Both the position numbers and the translations under genes were made by a program. From NCBI RefSeq assembly GCF_015624485.1, contig NZ_CP061378.1, forward strand, positions 7,337,611 to 7,401,610: a stretch of DNA of 64,000 nucleotides. The letters run 5' to 3'. The notes under the pieces were generated by a model, which was given only the letters and a program-made list of their open reading frames with translations, was not told where the DNA came from and made no database searches. Numbering within the stretch: position 1 is the stretch's first letter; the number at the start of each line of letters is the position of its first letter. The stretch comes from Bradyrhizobium genosp. L. GTDB taxonomy: Bacteria; Pseudomonadota; Alphaproteobacteria; Rhizobiales; Xanthobacteraceae. This document shows positions 1-8,506 of the stretch, in pieces.

Positions 1-886
1 CTATATCGCGAGCCGGCAGATCGCGACCGCGGTCTATCTGTCGCAGCAGATCGAGAAGCCGATCCTGGTCGAAGGTCCCGCCGGCGTCGGCAAGACCGAG
101 CTGGCGAAAGCGATCGCCGCCTGGCGCGGTCTGAAGATGATCCGCCTGCAATGCTACGAAGGCCTCGACGAGGCCAAGGCGTTGTATGAATGGAAGTACG
201 CCAAGCAGCTGCTCTACACCCAGATCCTGAAGGACAAGCTCGGCGAAGTGCTCGGCGGCGCGAAGACGCTGGCTGCCGCGCTCGACCAGCTCCATACGTT
301 CGGCGACGTGTTCTTCTCCAAGGAATTCGTCGAGCCTCGCCCGCTGCTGCAGGCGCTGGAGCAGCCCGCGGGCTGCGTGCTGCTGATCGACGAGATCGAC
401 AAGTCGGACGCCGAGTTCGAATCGCTGCTGCTGGAAATCCTCTCCGACTTCCAGGTCACGATCCCGGAGCTCGGCACGGTATCCGCGGTGGCGGCGCCGA
501 CCGTGATCCTGACCTCGAACAGCGAGCGCGATCTCGGCGACGCCTTGAAGCGGCGCTGCCTGCATCTGCATATCGGCTTCCCCGAACAGCGGCTGGAAGA
601 GCGTATCGTCGAGAGCCGGGTGCCCGGCATCTCGCAGACCTTGCGCAAGCAGATGGTCGGCTTCATCCATGAAATCCGCACGCTGGATTTGAAGAAGCTG
701 CCGTCGGTGAGCGAGGCGATCGACTGGGCGCGCGTGCTGGTGCTGCTGCAAGCGAACGAGCTCGACCATGAGATCGTCAAGGACACCCTCAACGTGCTGC
801 TGAAATACGAAGCCGACATCGAAGCCGCGACGCCGCAGATCTCCGCCTTCATCGCCAAGGCCTCGCGGCAAGGCGTGTTCAGCTAG
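1..886 (+). CDS. MoxR-family AAA+ ATPase, CoxD-like (5' end outside window)
   Basis: The reading frame is open from base 2, so the gene begins upstream of the window. The first visible residues already carry the Walker A motif (GPAGVGKT, bases 80-103). A Walker B (LLIDEID) follows, then a sensor-1 segment (LTSNSERDLGDALKRRC) with the arginine-finger region. This is the MoxR branch of AAA+ ATPases, which work with VWA-domain partners as chaperones for metal-enzyme assembly; CoxD of CO dehydrogenase is the closest named example. The VWA partner starts 6 bp after the stop, so the two are almost certainly co-transcribed. A molybdenum hydroxylase operon lies about 2 kb downstream and is a possible client, though that link is inference. 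Confidence 0.88.
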   Translation, partial: YIASRQIATAVYLSQQIEKPILVEGPAGVGKTELAKAIAAWRGLKMIRLQCYEGLDEAKALYEWKYAKQLLYTQILKDKLGEVLGGAKTLAAALDQLHTFGDVFFSKEFVEPRPLLQALEQPAGCVLLIDEIDKSDAEFESLLLEILSDFQVTIPELGTVSAVAAPTVILTSNSERDLGDALKRRCLHLHIGFPEQRLEERIVESRVPGISQTLRKQMVGFIHEIRTLDLKKLPSVSEAIDWARVLVLLQANELDHEIVKDTLNVLLKYEADIEAATPQISAFIAKASRQGVFS

Positions 887-892
887 GGCACA

Positions 893-2269
893 ATGCGCGA
901 GAACCTGCATCGCTTCTTTCGTGCGGCGCGGGGAGCCGGGGTTCGGGTCTCGCCGGCCGAAAGCATCGATGCGATGCGCGCGGTCTCGGCGGTCGGCTTC
1001 TCCGATCGCGCCGTCCTGCGCGACACGTTCCTGCTGACGCTCGCCAAGACGCAGGACGAGAAGCGCGCGCTCGGCGATTGCTTCGACCTGTTCTTCAGCC
1101 AGCCCGAGCCGCAGCAAGAGAACGCTGAGCAGAACAAGACAGACGACAAGAGTGATTCCGGCGCCAATCCGGATGCCGGCGAGCATGGCGACGCAACCGG
1201 CGACGCGGAGAGCGAGACTCTCGGCCCGCTGGCGCAGATGCTGCTGGCGCAGGACCGCACGTCGATTGCGACCGCGATCGCCAATGCCTCCGGCGCGGCG
1301 TCGCTGCCGGATATCCGCTACTTCACCCAGCGCGGCATCTTCCAGACCCGCATCCTCAACGCGATGGGCATCGAGCGGCTGCGCGACGACATCGACGATG
1401 CGACGGCGAGCAATCCGGCGCTCGCCGAGCGGCTGCAGGAGGCGCTCAACGGCCTGCGCGGCAGCGTGCGCGACACCGTCTCGCAGGCGCTGCTGCTCTA
1501 CGGCCGCGAGGAAGCGGAAAACCTGCGCAACGAGATCCTGCGCAACGCGCCGATGGCGCGGCTCGAGCCGCGCCAGGTCGAGCAGATGCGCGCGCTGATC
1601 CGCCAGATCGCGCGCCGGCTGCGCGAGCGCTATTCCAAGCCGCGCAAGCGCCAGCGCCGCGGCCATCTCGACGTCCGCCGTACGCTCCGCCGCAATGCGG
1701 CCTGGGGCGGCGTGCCCTTCCTCACCGCCTGGAAACGCAAGCACCGCGACCGACCGAAGATCGTGGCGCTGTGCGACGTCTCCGGCTCGGTCGCCCGCGT
1801 CTCGGATTTCTTCCTGCTCCTGATCCACAGCCTGCACGAGGTGGTCGACGACGTGCGCTCGTTCGCCTTCTCCGGCCATCTGATCGAGGTCAGCGACATC
1901 CTGGAAAAGAAATCGCCGGAAGAGGCGATGAAGGAGATCATGTCCAAGGTCGGCTTCGGCTCGTCCGATTATGGCAATTCGTTCGCCGATTTCGAGCACG
2001 AATGGATGAGCGCGGTGACGCCGCAAACCACCGTGATCGTGCTCGGCGACGCCCGCAGCAACAATCTCGATCCGCGCGCCGACATCCTGCGTCGCATCGG
2101 CGAACGCTCGAAGCGGCTGGTGTGGCTCAACCCCGAGGGCCGCATGACCTGGGGTTTTGGCGATTCGGAGATGCCGCGCTACGCCACTTTCTGCAGCGTG
2201 GTGCGCCAATGCGCCACTGCCCGACAACTCGAACGCGCGGTGTCGGACATCGTGGCGACCTATCAGTAG
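893..2269 (+). CDS. VWA domain protein, CoxE-like
   Basis: 458 aa. The C-terminal half is a von Willebrand A domain with the MIDAS motif DVSGS (about residues 294-298) after a hydrophobic strand, in the CoxE family layout. The N-terminal half is helical and arginine-rich, with an acidic Glu/Asp-rich linker near residues 75-110. CoxE-like proteins pair with MoxR/CoxD-type ATPases in maturation of metal-containing enzymes. The gene starts 6 bp after the ATPase stop, so the two form an operon. No membrane segment is seen, so the protein should be cytoplasmic. Its actual substrate cannot be read from the sequence. Confidence 0.85.
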   Translation: MRENLHRFFRAARGAGVRVSPAESIDAMRAVSAVGFSDRAVLRDTFLLTLAKTQDEKRALGDCFDLFFSQPEPQQENAEQNKTDDKSDSGANPDAGEHGDATGDAESETLGPLAQMLLAQDRTSIATAIANASGAASLPDIRYFTQRGIFQTRILNAMGIERLRDDIDDATASNPALAERLQEALNGLRGSVRDTVSQALLLYGREEAENLRNEILRNAPMARLEPRQVEQMRALIRQIARRLRERYSKPRKRQRRGHLDVRRTLRRNAAWGGVPFLTAWKRKHRDRPKIVALCDVSGSVARVSDFFLLLIHSLHEVVDDVRSFAFSGHLIEVSDILEKKSPEEAMKEIMSKVGFGSSDYGNSFADFEHEWMSAVTPQTTVIVLGDARSNNLDPRADILRRIGERSKRLVWLNPEGRMTWGFGDSEMPRYATFCSVVRQCATARQLERAVSDIVATYQ

Positions 2270-2290
2270 ACGGCATCGCGACGGCGGAAA

Positions 2291-2818
2291 CTACAGGCCG
2301 AGCCAGCCGCGCAGCAGCAACCATCCGGCGAGCGACGTCACCGTCAGCGCAATCGCCGCCATGAAGCTTGCGAGCTTGATCGCCGTGATCGCCTTCATGA
2401 TCGACACCGTCTGCGCCGCCGCCTGCGGGTCGCCGCGCAGCAACAGCCACGCCAGCAGGCAATCCTCGGTCAGGTCGCTGAGCAGATAGACGCCGGGAAC
2501 GAACAGGCCGAGCCAGGCCGCGGGCGGGTGCAGCTGATTGATCCAGTGCGATGACGCCGCCCCCATCGCGCCGGCGAGCGCCAGCATCACCACCAGATCG
2601 AACGGAAACAGGATCGGAAAGACATACTTCATCCGGAGATCCGACCTGACGAGTGCCGCGAGCTGCTCGCTTGTGTAGCTCAGCGTCTTCTCCGGAAAGC
2701 GGGTGCGGAATCGCGTGGCGAAGACGCGGTCGGCGTATTTGCCGACCGACCAGAACAAGCCAAACGCGAGCAGGACCAGGACAGCGAGGATCATTGTCAC
2801 GAGCGCCTGGTGGCTCAT
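2291..2818 (-). CDS. small polytopic membrane protein, unknown function
   Basis: 175 aa with about four hydrophobic segments: residues 5-23 at the N-terminus, about 65-85, about 98-115, and a C-terminal one at about 150-170. A short charged loop (residues about 25-60) follows the first helix. No catalytic motif or named domain is recognised. The gene is convergent with the CoxE-like gene (21 bp between stops) and stands alone. Coding is supported by the length, the membrane-protein composition and the absence of a better frame on either strand. Confidence 0.6.
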   Translation of the reverse strand: MSHQALVTMILAVLVLLAFGLFWSVGKYADRVFATRFRTRFPEKTLSYTSEQLAALVRSDLRMKYVFPILFPFDLVVMLALAGAMGAASSHWINQLHPPAAWLGLFVPGVYLLSDLTEDCLLAWLLLRGDPQAAAQTVSIMKAITAIKLASFMAAIALTVTSLAGWLLLRGWLGL

Positions 2819-3147
2819 CCCAGCGGGTCCCCGCGCAGCACGAAGGGGACGTGGAACGCGGCACGGGAAGTCGCGAACAAAGCAATCGCGCGCACCGGCG
2901 GAATCTCCAAACGCGGGAAAGTATCAATACAATTCGGCAATGATTACCGGGTCAGATTCCCATCTTTTCCAGAACGTTGCAATTGAATTCAGCGCATTGC
3001 CACAGCCGCCACGCGTGCAGACGACGATGCGGCAACTACCCCGACGTTCATCCCGGGTACACATAACCGTCTTCAATTAAAGATTGAATCCGGATTGCCT
3101 TCTGCCTTACGATGTAGCCTTTCACGCGGCGACCGCGGGGGCAACGG
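2819..3147. other. 329-bp divergent intergenic region
   Basis: This gap separates the membrane protein on the minus strand from the DUF2235 gene on the plus strand, so it should hold both promoters. Its middle part (about 2925-3115) is visibly less GC-rich than the flanking genes. No repeat element, convincing small gene or clear -35/-10 pair was found by eye. Confidence 0.5.
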
Positions 3148-4368
3148 ATGCCGAAGGATATCGTGATTTGCTGCGACGGCACCGGCAACGAGATCGGCGC
3201 CAACATCTCCAACGTGCTCAAGCTGTTTCGCGTCACCGACAAGGATGACCGGCAGCGGATCTACTATCATCCGGGCCTCGGCACGATCGGCCTGCAGAAC
3301 ACCTGGGGCCGCTTCAAGCAGAAGGTCCGCGGCCTGTGGGGATTGGCGTTCGGTGCCGGCCTCGACGAGGATACGCTCGGCGCCTATCGCTTCCTGTGCA
3401 AGAACTGGGAGCCGGGCGACCGGGTCTGGATGTTCGGCTTCAGCCGCGGCGCCTACACCGTGCGCGTGCTGGCGGCCTTCATCCATGTGATGGGCCTGTT
3501 GCCGGTCGACCAGCTCGACCTCGCTGGCTATGCGTTCTCGACCTACAAGAAGGCGAGCTCGGACGCGCAAAAGTCCGACGGGACGTTCGATGACGGGCCG
3601 CTGAAGGAAGCCTGGCATTTCAGCCAGATCGCCGGCGGCCGCAACATCGAGATCGAGTTCGTCGGAGTGTGGGACACCGTCGCCTCGATCATCGTGCCGC
3701 GGCAGGACAACTTCCTGTTCGACCTGCAGACGCTGCTGTTCACCCGCACCAATTCGAGCGTCAAGCGCTTCCGCCAGGCCATCTCGATCGACGAGCGCCG
3801 GCGCATGTTCCGCCTCAACCGCTGGATCGAGCCGCAGAAATTCCGCTCCAATCCGTTCGATCCCTCGACCGCGGTGGATCAAGACATCCGCCAGGTCTGG
3901 TTCGCCGGCGTGCATTCCGACGTCGGCGGCGGGTATCCGGAGGACCAGAGCGGGCCGTCGAAATTTCCGCTGATCTGGATGCTCGTGCAGGCCAAGGCGG
4001 CGGGCCTGCGCGTCGACCAGGCGCTGATCGATCATCTCGCCTGGGGCATGCCGCTGCCGCCCCACACGCATGACTACGTGCCGCCGAGCGCGACGGCGCC
4101 GCTGCACAATTCGCTGACCGGCGCCTGGATCATCCTGGAATGGATCCCGAAGAGCGACAAGTGGAAGGAATGGCCGGAACGGAAGTCCTTCCTCGGCTTC
4201 TATCTGCCGATGGGCGAGCCGCGGCTGATTCCGGAAGGTGTGCTGATCCACGGCTCGGTGCTGGAACGCATGGACAAGGATCCGACCTACCGCCCGATCA
4301 ACCTGCCGAAGGAATACAAGATCGAGCCGATGACGCCGCCTCCGGCGCCGCCCACTGCCGTCGCCTGA
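3148..4368 (+). CDS. DUF2235 (Tle1-like) alpha/beta hydrolase
   Basis: 406 aa. The N-terminus VICCDGTGNE is the hallmark opening of DUF2235. The nucleophile elbow is GFSRGA with Ser at about residue 99, followed by VGVWDT (Asp about 176) and AGVHSDVGGGY (His about 255), giving a Ser-Asp-His triad in the right order. Relatives include the Tle1 phospholipase effectors of type VI secretion, but many DUF2235 proteins are stand-alone. No VgrG, Hcp, PAAR or immunity gene lies nearby and no signal peptide is seen, so this is probably a cytoplasmic lipase or esterase rather than a secreted effector. The ATG at 3148 starts exactly at the conserved domain. It is convergent with the next gene, with 3 bp between stops. 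Confidence 0.85.
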   Translation: MPKDIVICCDGTGNEIGANISNVLKLFRVTDKDDRQRIYYHPGLGTIGLQNTWGRFKQKVRGLWGLAFGAGLDEDTLGAYRFLCKNWEPGDRVWMFGFSRGAYTVRVLAAFIHVMGLLPVDQLDLAGYAFSTYKKASSDAQKSDGTFDDGPLKEAWHFSQIAGGRNIEIEFVGVWDTVASIIVPRQDNFLFDLQTLLFTRTNSSVKRFRQAISIDERRRMFRLNRWIEPQKFRSNPFDPSTAVDQDIRQVWFAGVHSDVGGGYPEDQSGPSKFPLIWMLVQAKAAGLRVDQALIDHLAWGMPLPPHTHDYVPPSATAPLHNSLTGAWIILEWIPKSDKWKEWPERKSFLGFYLPMGEPRLIPEGVLIHGSVLERMDKDPTYRPINLPKEYKIEPMTPPPAPPTAVA

Positions 4369-4371
4369 GTT

Positions 4372-6597
4372 TCACGCATCGATCGCATCCTTGATCCGCT
4401 TGCGGCTGAGCGGCAGGTTGCGCAACCGCTTTCCGGTCGCGTGCGCAATCGCATTGGCGAGCGACGCGGCCGCGGGGCCCTGCCCGGTCTCGCCGCTGCC
4501 GAGGAACGGCTGGCCCGGGCGGTTGATGATATGAACGTCGATGCTGTCAGGCACCGCATTGAAACGCAGGATCGGGTAGGTCTGCCAATCGGTGCTGGTG
4601 ATCCTGGTGTCGTCGAAGGACACGCTCTCATAAAGCGTCCAGCTCGTCGACTGCACGATCGCGCCCTCGATCTGGTTGGTGATCCCGTCGGGATTGACGA
4701 CCTGCCCGGCATCGACCGCCGCGACCGCGCGCACCAGCCGCGCGCGGCCGGTCTCGCGATCGACTTCTACTTCAGAGGCGATCGCGCAATAGGCCGCGAG
4801 ATTCTTGTAGCGTGCGAACGCAAAGCCGTAGCCGCGGTTCGGCGGCGCCGCCTTGCCAGGCGCCCAGCCGAAGCCTTCGGCGGCCGTCTCGACCACGGCA
4901 CGGCCGCGCTGATCATCGAGATGCTTTAGGCGAAACTCGACCGGATCGGTTTCGGCAAGGCTCGCCAGCTCATCCATAAAGCTCTCGATCGAGAACACGT
5001 TGTGATAGGCGCCGAGCGCCCGCATCGCCGAAATCCTGATCGGCATCGCCGGGATGAAATGGTGCATCACATGCGCGTTCGGGAAATTGTAGATCGGGAT
5101 CGCGTTGCGATCGCCGCCGCCTTCCGGCAACGGCAGCGGCTTTGGCGCAGGCACCGCGAAGGACCGCGCCATGTGCTGGGCCGCCAGCAGCGCGCCGGCG
5201 CCGCCCGGCCGCATCGAATGGGTGTTGCTCCAGACCGCAAAATTCCAGTCGGCGATCTTGCCGCTCTCGTCGAGCGAGGCGCTGAGCCTGGTCACCATCG
5301 CCGGACCATAGGGTTCCCAGCCGTGTTCCTGCTCGCGCATCCACTGCACCCGGACCGGACGCCCGGGCAGCGCACGGGCAATCAGCGCCGCGTCCGCCGC
5401 CGCATCGTCGGCGCCGTTGTGGCCGTAGCAGCCGGAACCCTCGACATGGATCAGGCGCACGCTTGGTTGCGGCATGCCAAGCATCTCGGCGATTGCCTGC
5501 CGATCCGGATAGACGCCTTGCGTATGCGTCCACACCGTCATCGCGCCGTCAGCGAACTGCGCGACCGCGCAGGACGGTCCGATCGAGCCGTGCGACTGGT
5601 AGGGCCGTGTATAGGTCGCTTCCAGCGCTTTTGCACCGGTCACGGAGGGATCGCTACGCGTGAAGATCGCGAAATCCTGCGAGGGCAGCTTTGTTAGCAC
5701 GTTGGGCAGATCATTCCGATCCGGAAGTTTTGCGCTCTCCCGCCACTTCGCCGCGGCTGCCAGCGCACGCATCGCCTTGACTGCCAAAAACTCCTTTTCC
5801 GCGACGACGGCGAGGAAGTTGCCGTCGCGCACGACCTGGATAACGCCGGGCATCTTCTCGACCGCGGAGGCATCGCACTCCGTCAATTGCGCACCGTAGC
5901 TCGGCGGACGCACCACGCGCGCGTGCACCATACCGGCAAGCCGCATGTCCTGCACATAGGCCGCGCCGCCGGTGACCTTCGCCGGAATATCGACCCGCGG
6001 CACCGGCTGATCCATCACCTTGAAGCTTTGCGGATCCTTCAGCGGCGACACCGGCTGGGCCCGGACGTGCAGGACATCGGCGGCGACAAGCTCGCCATAG
6101 CCCAGATGCCGTCCATCGGGCGCGACGACGGCCGCATTCTCCGTCCGCAGATTCTCGGCCGGCAGCTCGAACCGCTTTGCCGCCTCCGCCACCAGCAACC
6201 CGCGCGCCTGCGCCGCGGCGTGCAGGATCGCGGTGCCGCTGTCCTGCATGGAATGGCTGCCCGAGGTGTAACCCTCGTTCGCCGTGAGCTTGGTGTCGGC
6301 GGTGATCACCTTCACCGCCTCGAAGGGGACATCAAGCTGCTCGGCCGCGATCTGCTGGAAGGCAGTCTTAAAGCCCTGCCCGAGTTCGGCCTTGCCGGTG
6401 AAGGCCGTGATGCGGCCATCGGCATCGATGCGGAGCCAGGAATCCAGCGAAGGTGAGGTCGCGAGGCTGCCGGGCAGCTTCGGTCCCGTGCCGGGCTTCG
6501 GCTCCTGCGCCTCCGCATGGCGCAGTGAGCAGCTGACGATCAGCGCGCCGCCGCCGGCGAGCACACTGCGACGGTCGAGGATCACGGGCCCGCTCAT
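4372..6597 (-). CDS. molybdopterin-binding subunit of a xanthine dehydrogenase-family oxidoreductase (IorB-like)
   Basis: 741 aa. The N-terminus carries a twin-arginine signal (DRRSVLAGGG, residues 8-17) ahead of a hydrophobic stretch, so the folded enzyme is exported to the periplasm. The body has the large-subunit repeats of the molybdenum hydroxylase family and the C-terminal GSGETGQGPAAA loop that holds the cofactor. There is no FAD subunit gene, which matches isoquinoline 1-oxidoreductase and membrane aldehyde dehydrogenase types. Its ATG overlaps the stop of the 2Fe-2S gene (ATGA, 6594-6597), so translation is coupled. Electrons would pass from Mo to 2Fe-2S to the triheme cytochrome encoded first in the operon. 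The substrate is unknown; an aldehyde or N-heterocycle is likely. Confidence 0.88.
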   Translation of the reverse strand: MSGPVILDRRSVLAGGGALIVSCSLRHAEAQEPKPGTGPKLPGSLATSPSLDSWLRIDADGRITAFTGKAELGQGFKTAFQQIAAEQLDVPFEAVKVITADTKLTANEGYTSGSHSMQDSGTAILHAAAQARGLLVAEAAKRFELPAENLRTENAAVVAPDGRHLGYGELVAADVLHVRAQPVSPLKDPQSFKVMDQPVPRVDIPAKVTGGAAYVQDMRLAGMVHARVVRPPSYGAQLTECDASAVEKMPGVIQVVRDGNFLAVVAEKEFLAVKAMRALAAAAKWRESAKLPDRNDLPNVLTKLPSQDFAIFTRSDPSVTGAKALEATYTRPYQSHGSIGPSCAVAQFADGAMTVWTHTQGVYPDRQAIAEMLGMPQPSVRLIHVEGSGCYGHNGADDAAADAALIARALPGRPVRVQWMREQEHGWEPYGPAMVTRLSASLDESGKIADWNFAVWSNTHSMRPGGAGALLAAQHMARSFAVPAPKPLPLPEGGGDRNAIPIYNFPNAHVMHHFIPAMPIRISAMRALGAYHNVFSIESFMDELASLAETDPVEFRLKHLDDQRGRAVVETAAEGFGWAPGKAAPPNRGYGFAFARYKNLAAYCAIASEVEVDRETGRARLVRAVAAVDAGQVVNPDGITNQIEGAIVQSTSWTLYESVSFDDTRITSTDWQTYPILRFNAVPDSIDVHIINRPGQPFLGSGETGQGPAAASLANAIAHATGKRLRNLPLSRKRIKDAIDA

Positions 6598-7085
6598 CGG
6601 ACCACCCTACTGCTTGCGGCATCCGCCGTGTCCATCAATCTGGCTGCGCGATGCACCGCGCGGAGGATGCGCATGTGAGTGCCGCAGCGGCAGAGATTTG
6701 GATCGAGCTCGGCGCGGATCTCCGCATCGGTGGGCTTGGCGTTGCGCATCAGCAGCGCCTGCGCTCGCATCATCATCCCGGCGATGCAATAGCCGCATTG
6801 CGCCGCCTGCTCCTCGATGAAGGCGCGCTGGATCGGCGCCGGCGCGGCTGTTGTGCCGATCCCTTCGAGCGTCGTCACCTGCTTGCCCTCGACGAGCAGC
6901 AGCGGCGTGGCGCAGGACAGCACCGCCTTGCCGTCGATGATGACGGTGCAGGCGCCGCATTGCCCAAGCCCGCAGCCGAACTTGGCGGCATTGAGTTCGA
7001 GATCGTCGCGCAGCACATAGAGCAGCGGCGTATCCGGATCGGCATCGATCTGGTGATCCCGGCCATTGACCTTCAATGTCATCAT
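6594..7085 (-). CDS. 2Fe-2S subunit of the molybdenum hydroxylase (IorA-like)
   Basis: 163 aa if the first of two adjacent ATGs is used. Two 2Fe-2S sites are visible: the plant-ferredoxin type (CGLGQCGACTV with a later Cys) and the C-terminal helical type (CGYCIAGM and LCRCGTH). This is the standard small subunit that passes electrons from the Mo site. The frame is open further upstream, but the ATG at 7085-7083 overlaps the TGA of the cytochrome gene (7084-7082), which fixes the start by translational coupling. The 3' end overlaps the large subunit start by 4 bp. It has no signal peptide of its own and probably exits with the Tat-tagged large subunit. Confidence 0.9.
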   Translation of the reverse strand: MMTLKVNGRDHQIDADPDTPLLYVLRDDLELNAAKFGCGLGQCGACTVIIDGKAVLSCATPLLLVEGKQVTTLEGIGTTAAPAPIQRAFIEEQAAQCGYCIAGMMMRAQALLMRNAKPTDAEIRAELDPNLCRCGTHMRILRAVHRAARLMDTADAASSRVVR

Positions 7086-8401
7086 GGCTTGCCTCGCTGA
7101 TTGGTTGGGACCGATGCGGCGATCGACGCGGTCTGTGTGGCGCGTGCCTCGCGTACGATCTTGTCGAGATCGCCCCACGCCGGCCGCTTGCCGAAATGTT
7201 CGCGCAGATAATTCAGCAACGCTGCGATCTGCGTATCGTCCATGCTGGCGGCAAAGCCCGGCATGATCGGGCCGCGTTCGCCCGGGACGGCGGCGACCCC
7301 GGACAGCAGGATGTTGACGAGATTTCGCGGATCGGGGCTCGCGACCGCCGTACTCACAGCCAAATTGACGCCGCCATAGGGCAGCGACCGCTGGCCCTCA
7401 TGGCAGGATGCGCAGGCCGCGGCATAGACCGCTGCGCCTGCCGTCTGCGACGCATCCGACGACGGCGCGTCGGCGACCTTGGCGGGAGGCGCGCGATCCG
7501 GCCCCGTGCCCGAGATATCGGCCATGTAGACCGCGATCGCGCGGACATCGCTGTCGTCGACATCAGACAGATTGCTGGCGACCTCGGCCATCGGGCCGCG
7601 CGCGGTGCCGTGATCGGGCTGCCAGCCATGGCGCAGATAGGCGTACAGCGCGTCCGCATTCCAGCGCACCGGCGCATGCGAGGCATCGTTCAGGGCATAG
7701 GCGTGCCAATGATCGACGTCGCCGCCGGAAAACTGCGCGCTGAGGCGTTCGGCGCCGAGCGCGTTGCGCGGGGTGTGGCAGGCGCCGCAATGCGCCAGAC
7801 CCTCGACCAGATAGGCGCCGCGGTTCCACTCGGCGCTTTTGCTGGCATCGGCTCGGAGATTGGCGCTGCGCAGGTACAGCAGCTTCCATCCGGCGATCAG
7901 CGGCCGCTGGCTGAACGGGAAGGACAGGCTGTTTGGCGGCGGCGACGCATGCACGGCCTGCCGCGTCATCAGGAACGCATAGAGCGCGCGGTCGTCGGCC
8001 TCGGAAACGTTGGTGAAATGATCGTAGGGGAAGGTCGGATAGAGATGATGGCCGTCGCGGCTGACGCCCGAGCGCATCGCACGGACGAAGGCGTCCTCCG
8101 ACCACCGCCCGATGCCGGTTTCGGCATCCGGCGTGATGTTGGACGAGAAGATGGTGCCGAACGGTGTCGGAACCGGCAGACCGCCGGCGTAATTGCCGCC
8201 CTGCGCGGTGTGGCAGGTGTTGCAATTGCCGATCGCGGCGAGGTCGCGGCCGCGTTTGACGATCGCGGGATCGAACGAATCGGGCCGTGGCGGCGCCTCC
8301 GCCGCGATCTGTGGTCGCCAAACGACCGCAAAGCCCGCCGCCGCGCCGACGACCAGCACGACAGCGACAATGCCTGTGATGATCCGCAGCTGCGAGCCCA
8401 T
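7082..8401 (-). CDS. membrane-anchored triheme cytochrome c (alcohol/aldehyde dehydrogenase type)
   Basis: 439 aa from the ATG at 8401. The frame extends upstream without homology, and a hydrophobic helix (residues about 6-27) directly follows this ATG. Three CXXCH haem sites are present: CNTCH (residue 60), CGACH (about 205) and CASCH (about 350). This is the layout of the cytochrome subunits of membrane-bound alcohol, gluconate and aldehyde dehydrogenases, which hand electrons to ubiquinone or an oxidase. It is the first gene of a three-gene operon with ATGA overlaps, so it is the electron acceptor of the molybdenum hydroxylase encoded after it. It is divergent from recQ. Confidence 0.87.
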   Translation of the reverse strand: MGSQLRIITGIVAVVLVVGAAAGFAVVWRPQIAAEAPPRPDSFDPAIVKRGRDLAAIGNCNTCHTAQGGNYAGGLPVPTPFGTIFSSNITPDAETGIGRWSEDAFVRAMRSGVSRDGHHLYPTFPYDHFTNVSEADDRALYAFLMTRQAVHASPPPNSLSFPFSQRPLIAGWKLLYLRSANLRADASKSAEWNRGAYLVEGLAHCGACHTPRNALGAERLSAQFSGGDVDHWHAYALNDASHAPVRWNADALYAYLRHGWQPDHGTARGPMAEVASNLSDVDDSDVRAIAVYMADISGTGPDRAPPAKVADAPSSDASQTAGAAVYAAACASCHEGQRSLPYGGVNLAVSTAVASPDPRNLVNILLSGVAAVPGERGPIMPGFAASMDDTQIAALLNYLREHFGKRPAWGDLDKIVREARATQTASIAASVPTNQRGKP

Positions 8402-8506
8402 GCCTGAATTGAGTTTGTGATCGGACGGTGTATTAACACATCTCGTTCCGGTATCGTTCGCCCCGGAGACATCGATCACCGCCTGTTGACCCGAATCCCA
8501 GGGATC

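Noticed and set aside
2653..3080. Plus-strand frames of 96 and 125 codons near the DUF2235 gene
   Set aside because: They lie mostly opposite the membrane-protein gene or in the low-GC gap, lack ribosome sites and have Arg/Pro-biased composition.
3073..4251. A long minus-strand frame opposite the DUF2235 hydrolase
   Set aside because: It has no motif, while the plus strand has a full catalytic triad in order.
3148..4368. Type VI secretion effector system
   Set aside because: DUF2235 alone is not enough. There is no VgrG, Hcp, PAAR or immunity gene in the surrounding sequence.
7076..8407. A long plus-strand frame opposite the triheme cytochrome
   Set aside because: Three CXXCH motifs and an N-terminal membrane helix on the minus strand decide the coding strand.
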